Below are positions 60,962 to 64,000 of a DNA stretch of 64,000 bases, piece by piece; the first letter of the stretch is position 1; every line of letters begins with the position of its first letter. Below the pieces are notes generated by a model that saw only the letters and a list, made by a program, of their open reading frames with translations, was not told the origin of the DNA and ran no database searches. The stretch spans positions 3,162,001 to 3,226,000 of the forward strand of contig NZ_CP034248.1 of assembly GCF_003931855.1 (NCBI RefSeq), in the 5' to 3' direction. The stretch is from Paenibacillus lentus (GTDB taxonomy: Bacteria > Bacillota > Bacilli > Paenibacillales > Paenibacillaceae). Made by a program: the position numbers and the translations under genes.

Positions 60962-61663
60962 ATGTTTAAAATTTTCATCGTTGAAGATGATCCGGGACTG
61001 GTCAAATTGCTGGAGGCTTATTTGCATAAGTTCGATTACGACACCTTTGCAGTAACGGATTTCGATAGCATTAAAATACAGTTTCAGCAATTTGCGCCTC
61101 ACCTCGTGCTGCTGGATGTAAATTTGCCCAAATATGACGGATATTATTGGTGCCGGCAAATACGTAATTTGTCGACATGCCCCATCTTATTCCTATCGGC
61201 GCGTGATGGCAAAATGGATCAGGTGATGGCACTGGAAAATGGGGCAGATGACTATATAACAAAGCCTTTTGATTATGATATCGTGTTGGCTAAAATAAAT
61301 AGCCAGCTCCGCCGGGCCTATGGGACATATGCAGCGGCGCCTGCTGATCGTCCTGTGGATGTATATGGTCTCCATCTGGATCGGGAACGGTTCTGCTTAC
61401 GATTGGATGAGACTAAGATTGAACTTAGTCATACGGAGATGAAAATCATGGACGAACTGATGATGAAGGTGGAACAGGTTGTAAGCCGAGATCGCCTGTT
61501 GGAAAAAATATGGGATGATCAAGTGTTCGTGGATGACAATACGTTAAACGTGTATATCACCCGGGTGCGGAAGAAGCTGTCTACATTAGGCATTGAGGAT
61601 GCGCTGCAAACCGTGCGCGGCCAAGGCTATCGGCTCGTGCCTAGTTGGGGAGAGCGACGATGA
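60962..61663 (+). CDS. OmpR-family response regulator, BceR type
   Basis: A 233-residue regulator: receiver domain (residues 1-120; the phospho-Asp in LLDVNLPKYDG, VEDD at the start, KPFDYD at the end) and a winged-helix DNA domain (residues 130-230) with TLNVYITRVRKKL. It is encoded with a small kinase and an ABC pair, the Bce/Psd arrangement that senses cell-wall peptide antibiotics. ATG follows AAAGGAGAG. It overlaps the kinase gene by 4 bases. Confidence 0.92.
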   Translation: MFKIFIVEDDPGLVKLLEAYLHKFDYDTFAVTDFDSIKIQFQQFAPHLVLLDVNLPKYDGYYWCRQIRNLSTCPILFLSARDGKMDQVMALENGADDYITKPFDYDIVLAKINSQLRRAYGTYAAAPADRPVDVYGLHLDRERFCLRLDETKIELSHTEMKIMDELMMKVEQVVSRDRLLEKIWDDQVFVDDNTLNVYITRVRKKLSTLGIEDALQTVRGQGYRLVPSWGERR

Positions 61664-62631
61664 AGCTGTTTTTAAGAGAGCAGCGACCTGTCATCATGAT
61701 CTATTTTGTACAATTGATTGTAGTGACCTTTGTATACTGGCTGGACGGTTACCGAAATGTCGCAGTCAGTTTGTATGCCGTGCTGTTAAGCAGTTGTCTG
61801 CTGACGGGATATCTCGTATTTCGCTATATGACCCACCGCAGCTTCTATCGGAGACTGGAGCAGCCTGTTGCATCGATAGGCGATTTTACCGATGTGAAAC
61901 CCGAATCTCCTTTGTCTGAAGCATTGCACCGTCTGTTGAAATTGCAATACCGCCATTATTTATCCGAGTTGAACGAGCATACGGAAAAAATCGAAAGCCA
62001 TATTCAATTCATTAACCAGTGGGTGCACCAAATGAAGACGCCGATTTCCGTCATCCATTTAATGATCCAGCAGGAGAGCGATCCGCGCTCGATGGCGATT
62101 GCCGATGAATTGGACAGGCTGAGAAAGGGACTGGACATGGTTTTATATACCGCTCGACTTGATCTGTTCGAGCATGATCTCTACGTTGAGACCCTTGCGC
62201 TTGAGAAGGTGGTACGCAGGGCGACCTCCACGCAGAAACGATTGTTTATTCGCGGTAAAGTATTCCCTGTTCTCCACATGGAGCAGCAGTTGTCCATCGT
62301 CTCTGATGAGAAATGGCTGGACTTTGTGTTGACCCAGCTAATCAGTAATGCTGTCCGCTATACAACGAAGGAGAACGGTAAGCTGTATTTTCGGGCCAAT
62401 CAAGAGGGCGGGCGAACCATCCTTGAAATAGAGGATGAAGGTATAGGCATTCCCGGGAGCGATCTGCCACGCGTGTTTGATGCTTATTTTACGGGGGAGA
62501 ACGGCAGGAAATTCCAAGAATCCACAGGCATGGGCATGTACCTGGCCAAAGAAATATGTCATAAGCTCGGTCATGAGATAGAACTTGAATCGATCGAGGG
62601 TAAAGGAACGGTCGTACGAATCTTGTTCTAG
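61660..62631 (+). CDS. Intramembrane-sensing histidine kinase, BceS type
   Basis: A 323-residue kinase with two N-terminal membrane helices joined by only a few residues, so there is no outer sensor domain; it should rely on the transporter for sensing. The phospho-His is in QWVHQMKTP (H-box); N-box SNAVRYT, G1 DEGIGIPGSDLP and G2 TGMGMYLAKEI are present. ATG 61660 overlaps the regulator stop and follows GGGGAGAG. It phosphorylates the regulator encoded just before. Confidence 0.92.
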   Translation: MKLFLREQRPVIMIYFVQLIVVTFVYWLDGYRNVAVSLYAVLLSSCLLTGYLVFRYMTHRSFYRRLEQPVASIGDFTDVKPESPLSEALHRLLKLQYRHYLSELNEHTEKIESHIQFINQWVHQMKTPISVIHLMIQQESDPRSMAIADELDRLRKGLDMVLYTARLDLFEHDLYVETLALEKVVRRATSTQKRLFIRGKVFPVLHMEQQLSIVSDEKWLDFVLTQLISNAVRYTTKENGKLYFRANQEGGRTILEIEDEGIGIPGSDLPRVFDAYFTGENGRKFQESTGMGMYLAKEICHKLGHEIELESIEGKGTVVRILF

Positions 62632-62653
62632 TTACATGCGCATAAACGGCTAG

Positions 62654-62719
62654 CTTACAGAGTTGTAAGAGAAGTGTAAGGTAATAATGTGGCTTATCGG
62701 AGCCTAAAAATCGTATACT
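62654..62719 (+). promoter_or_regulatory. Regulator-binding site and promoter of the ABC pair
   Basis: CTTACA (62654-62659), four bases, TGTAAG (62664-62669) is a perfect inverted repeat, and TGTAAG occurs a third time at 62675-62680. TATACT at 62714-62719 is a fair -10 with no good -35, as expected when the response regulator is needed. The pair resembles BceR/YxdJ-type sites (TTACA and TGTAA halves). Confidence 0.6.
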
Positions 62720-62761
62720 GTTAGCATCCCTACATTCCTACCAGACAGGAGACATGGACAT

Positions 62762-63532
62762 ATGCCGGTGCTAGAGGTAAGTTCATTATCTAAAATTTAT
62801 GAAGGCAAAATATCCACCAGGGCTCTTCAGGGCGTCTCCTTTCGAATGGAACGCGGGGAGTTCGTCGGCGTAATGGGGCCATCTGGTAGCGGCAAGACGA
62901 CTTTGCTGAATGTAATTGCCACGATTGATGAACCGACCTCGGGAAAAGTAATGATCGAGGGGCGGGATCCCCACCGGATGAGCGATGATGCAGCCGCATT
63001 GTTCCGCCGTCGGGAGCTGGGCTTTATTTTTCAGCAGTTTAATCTACTGGATACCTTGACGATCGAGGAGAACATTGTACTTCCCTTAACCTTGGATGGT
63101 ACGCCTGTTCGTGAAATGGAAAGCAAGGCCGCTGCGATTGCGCAAAGGTTAGGGATCAGCGAGTTACTGAACAAGTATACGTACGAGGTATCGGGTGGAG
63201 AGATGCAGAAGACGGCGATTGCCCGCGCGATGATTCATCGGCCATCGTTAATACTAGCTGATGAGCCGACGGGGAACTTGGATTCCAAATCTTCCCGTGA
63301 AGTGATGGAGGCTTTCTCTTCGATGAACCAGGAGGAGCAGGCAACGATATTTATGGTTACGCACGATGCTGTAGCAGCCAGCTACTGCCATCGGGTCATT
63401 TTCATTAAGGATGGAAAATTTTATAACGAGATTTATCGGGGCAGCAACCGGCAGGCTTTTTTTCAGAAAATCATTGATATGCTGTCGCTGCTCGGAGGGG
63501 ATATACATGACCTTTCGACAATTCGCCTTTAA
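62762..63532 (+). CDS. ABC transporter ATP-binding protein, BceA type
   Basis: A 256-residue ATPase of the LolD/BceA group. Walker A is GPSGSGKTT (about residues 40-48), the signature is VSGGEMQKTAIARAM, Walker B is LILADEPTGNLD. It drives the large permease encoded next, which removes or shields peptide antibiotics such as bacitracin-like compounds. ATG follows AGGAGAC. It overlaps the permease gene by 26 bases. Confidence 0.93.
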   Translation: MPVLEVSSLSKIYEGKISTRALQGVSFRMERGEFVGVMGPSGSGKTTLLNVIATIDEPTSGKVMIEGRDPHRMSDDAAALFRRRELGFIFQQFNLLDTLTIEENIVLPLTLDGTPVREMESKAAAIAQRLGISELLNKYTYEVSGGEMQKTAIARAMIHRPSLILADEPTGNLDSKSSREVMEAFSSMNQEEQATIFMVTHDAVAASYCHRVIFIKDGKFYNEIYRGSNRQAFFQKIIDMLSLLGGDIHDLSTIRL

Positions 63533-64000
63533 CCATGTGCTGCGTAACAAACGAACCTATGCCGCTTACTATTTGAGCAGTTCGTTTTCTGTGATGATAT
63601 TTTTTCTGTGCGCCTTGTTCTTATTCCATCCCGGCATTCAGGAGAACATGATTTACGATCAAGCGGTTGAGGCGCTGCAGGTCGCGGAAGGCACGGTGTA
63701 TTTTTTTTCGTTTTTTTTCGTGATCTACTCGGTAGGCTCATTTTTGCAATCGCGGAAGAGAGAACTGGGGATTTTGCGACTTCACGGTATGACTAGAAAA
63801 CAGCTTAATCGGATGTTGTTCATGGAGAATATGGCCATTGGCGGCGCATCTATGGTGACTGGGCTTATAGCCGGATTAGTTACCGCCAAGTTGTTCCTGA
63901 TGGCTGGGGCCAATATGCTGGGCATTGATCACCTGAAGTTCCATATATCTTGGTTGGCCGTGCTGCTGACGCTAGGGGCCTTTGCCGTGTTGTTTCTCCT
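63507..64000 (+). CDS. ABC transporter permease, BceB type, N-terminal part
   Basis: The first 164 residues of a large permease that runs out of the window. MTFRQFAFNHVLRNKRTYAAYYLSS is typical of BceB starts (broken here by the limit), the first helix follows, then a FFVIYSVGSFLQSRKRELGI-type second helix and the conserved LRLHGMT coupling helix; two more helices begin. BceB proteins have ten helices and a large outer domain after helix 7, which binds peptide. It starts at ATG after GGAGGGG inside the ATPase gene. Partial. Confidence 0.92.
   Translation, partial: MTFRQFAFNHVLRNKRTYAAYYLSSSFSVMIFFLCALFLFHPGIQENMIYDQAVEALQVAEGTVYFFSFFFVIYSVGSFLQSRKRELGILRLHGMTRKQLNRMLFMENMAIGGASMVTGLIAGLVTAKLFLMAGANMLGIDHLKFHISWLAVLLTLGAFAVLFL

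Noticed and set aside
1..64000. CRISPR arrays, tRNA or rRNA genes, prophage or intact insertion sequences
   Set aside because: No regularly spaced repeats, cloverleaf-like segments, phage genes or intact transposase genes were found on reading through both strands.

Overview
This window is a chromosomal segment of a spore-forming Bacillales bacterium, most likely Paenibacillus or a close relative. The evidence is a gene order that follows the Bacillus subtilis spoIVA-hbs-mtrB-hepST-aro-trp-qcr-dapB-bsh-pan-dinG-asnS-dnaD region, sporulation genes (spoIVA, ypjB), bacillithiol genes, frequent TTG starts with strong Shine-Dalgarno sequences, and a futalosine-type menaquinone module where B. subtilis has none. 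Almost everything is on the + strand; only the YitT-family gene at 35.4-36.2 kb is on the - strand.

Layout. 0-2.7 kb: the end of a probable 2Fe-2S protein, a YphF-like lipoprotein and spoIVA. 2.8-6.6 kb: an inserted sugar-type ABC importer (lipoprotein, double ATPase, permease). 6.7-7.4 kb: HU and the tryptophan-sensing RNA-binding protein TRAP (mtrB). 7.45-8.2 kb: a decayed group II intron just after the mtrB terminator. 8.3-13.9 kb: hepS, menG, a UbiA-like prenyltransferase, ubiX, mqnA and hepT, which together make and modify menaquinone. 14-17.7 kb: ndk, cheR, a wrecked aroC, aroB and aroH. 17.7-26.5 kb: a textbook TRAP-regulated leader followed by trpEDCFBA-hisC-tyrA. 26.5-31.3 kb: a short orphan transcription unit (candidate small RNA), an ECF sigma/anti-sigma pair, a phosphatase, unknown genes and ypiF. 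31.4-35.4 kb: qcrABC, ypjA and ypjB. 35.4-45.4 kb: ypjC, mazG, a TPR gene, dapB, mgsA, bshB1, bshA, cca, birA and panBCD. 45.5-58.3 kb: a TPR gene, dinG, rex, an MTA/SAH deaminase, ypmB, a small membrane protein with a compact FtsH-like protease, hbd-ackA, asnS and dnaD. 58.3-60.8 kb: a second ECF operon with an apparent ATT start codon and an unusual three-repeat membrane protein. 60.9-64 kb: a BceRS-BceAB-type sensing and transport module cut by the window end.

How it fits together. Tryptophan is sensed by TRAP (7.2 kb), which should bind the evenly spaced GAG/TAG triplets at 17.75 kb and let the terminator at 17.98 kb stop the trp-hisC-tyrA transcript. Chorismate is used by trpE, aroH and mqnA in this window, yet the local chorismate synthase gene is dead: large internal deletion, two frameshifts, a stop and a lost start. 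An intact aroC elsewhere, or a substitute, is therefore predicted. MenG, HepS/HepT and the Mqn genes supply menaquinone for the Qcr complex, and Rex may tie respiration to NADH.

No CRISPR array, tRNA, rRNA, prophage or intact insertion sequence was seen. The most unusual items are the aroC wreck, the ATT-start sigma gene with its three-repeat partner, the compact FtsH paralogue with a small partner, the short orphan RNA unit at 26.59 kb, and the structured leader before panB.
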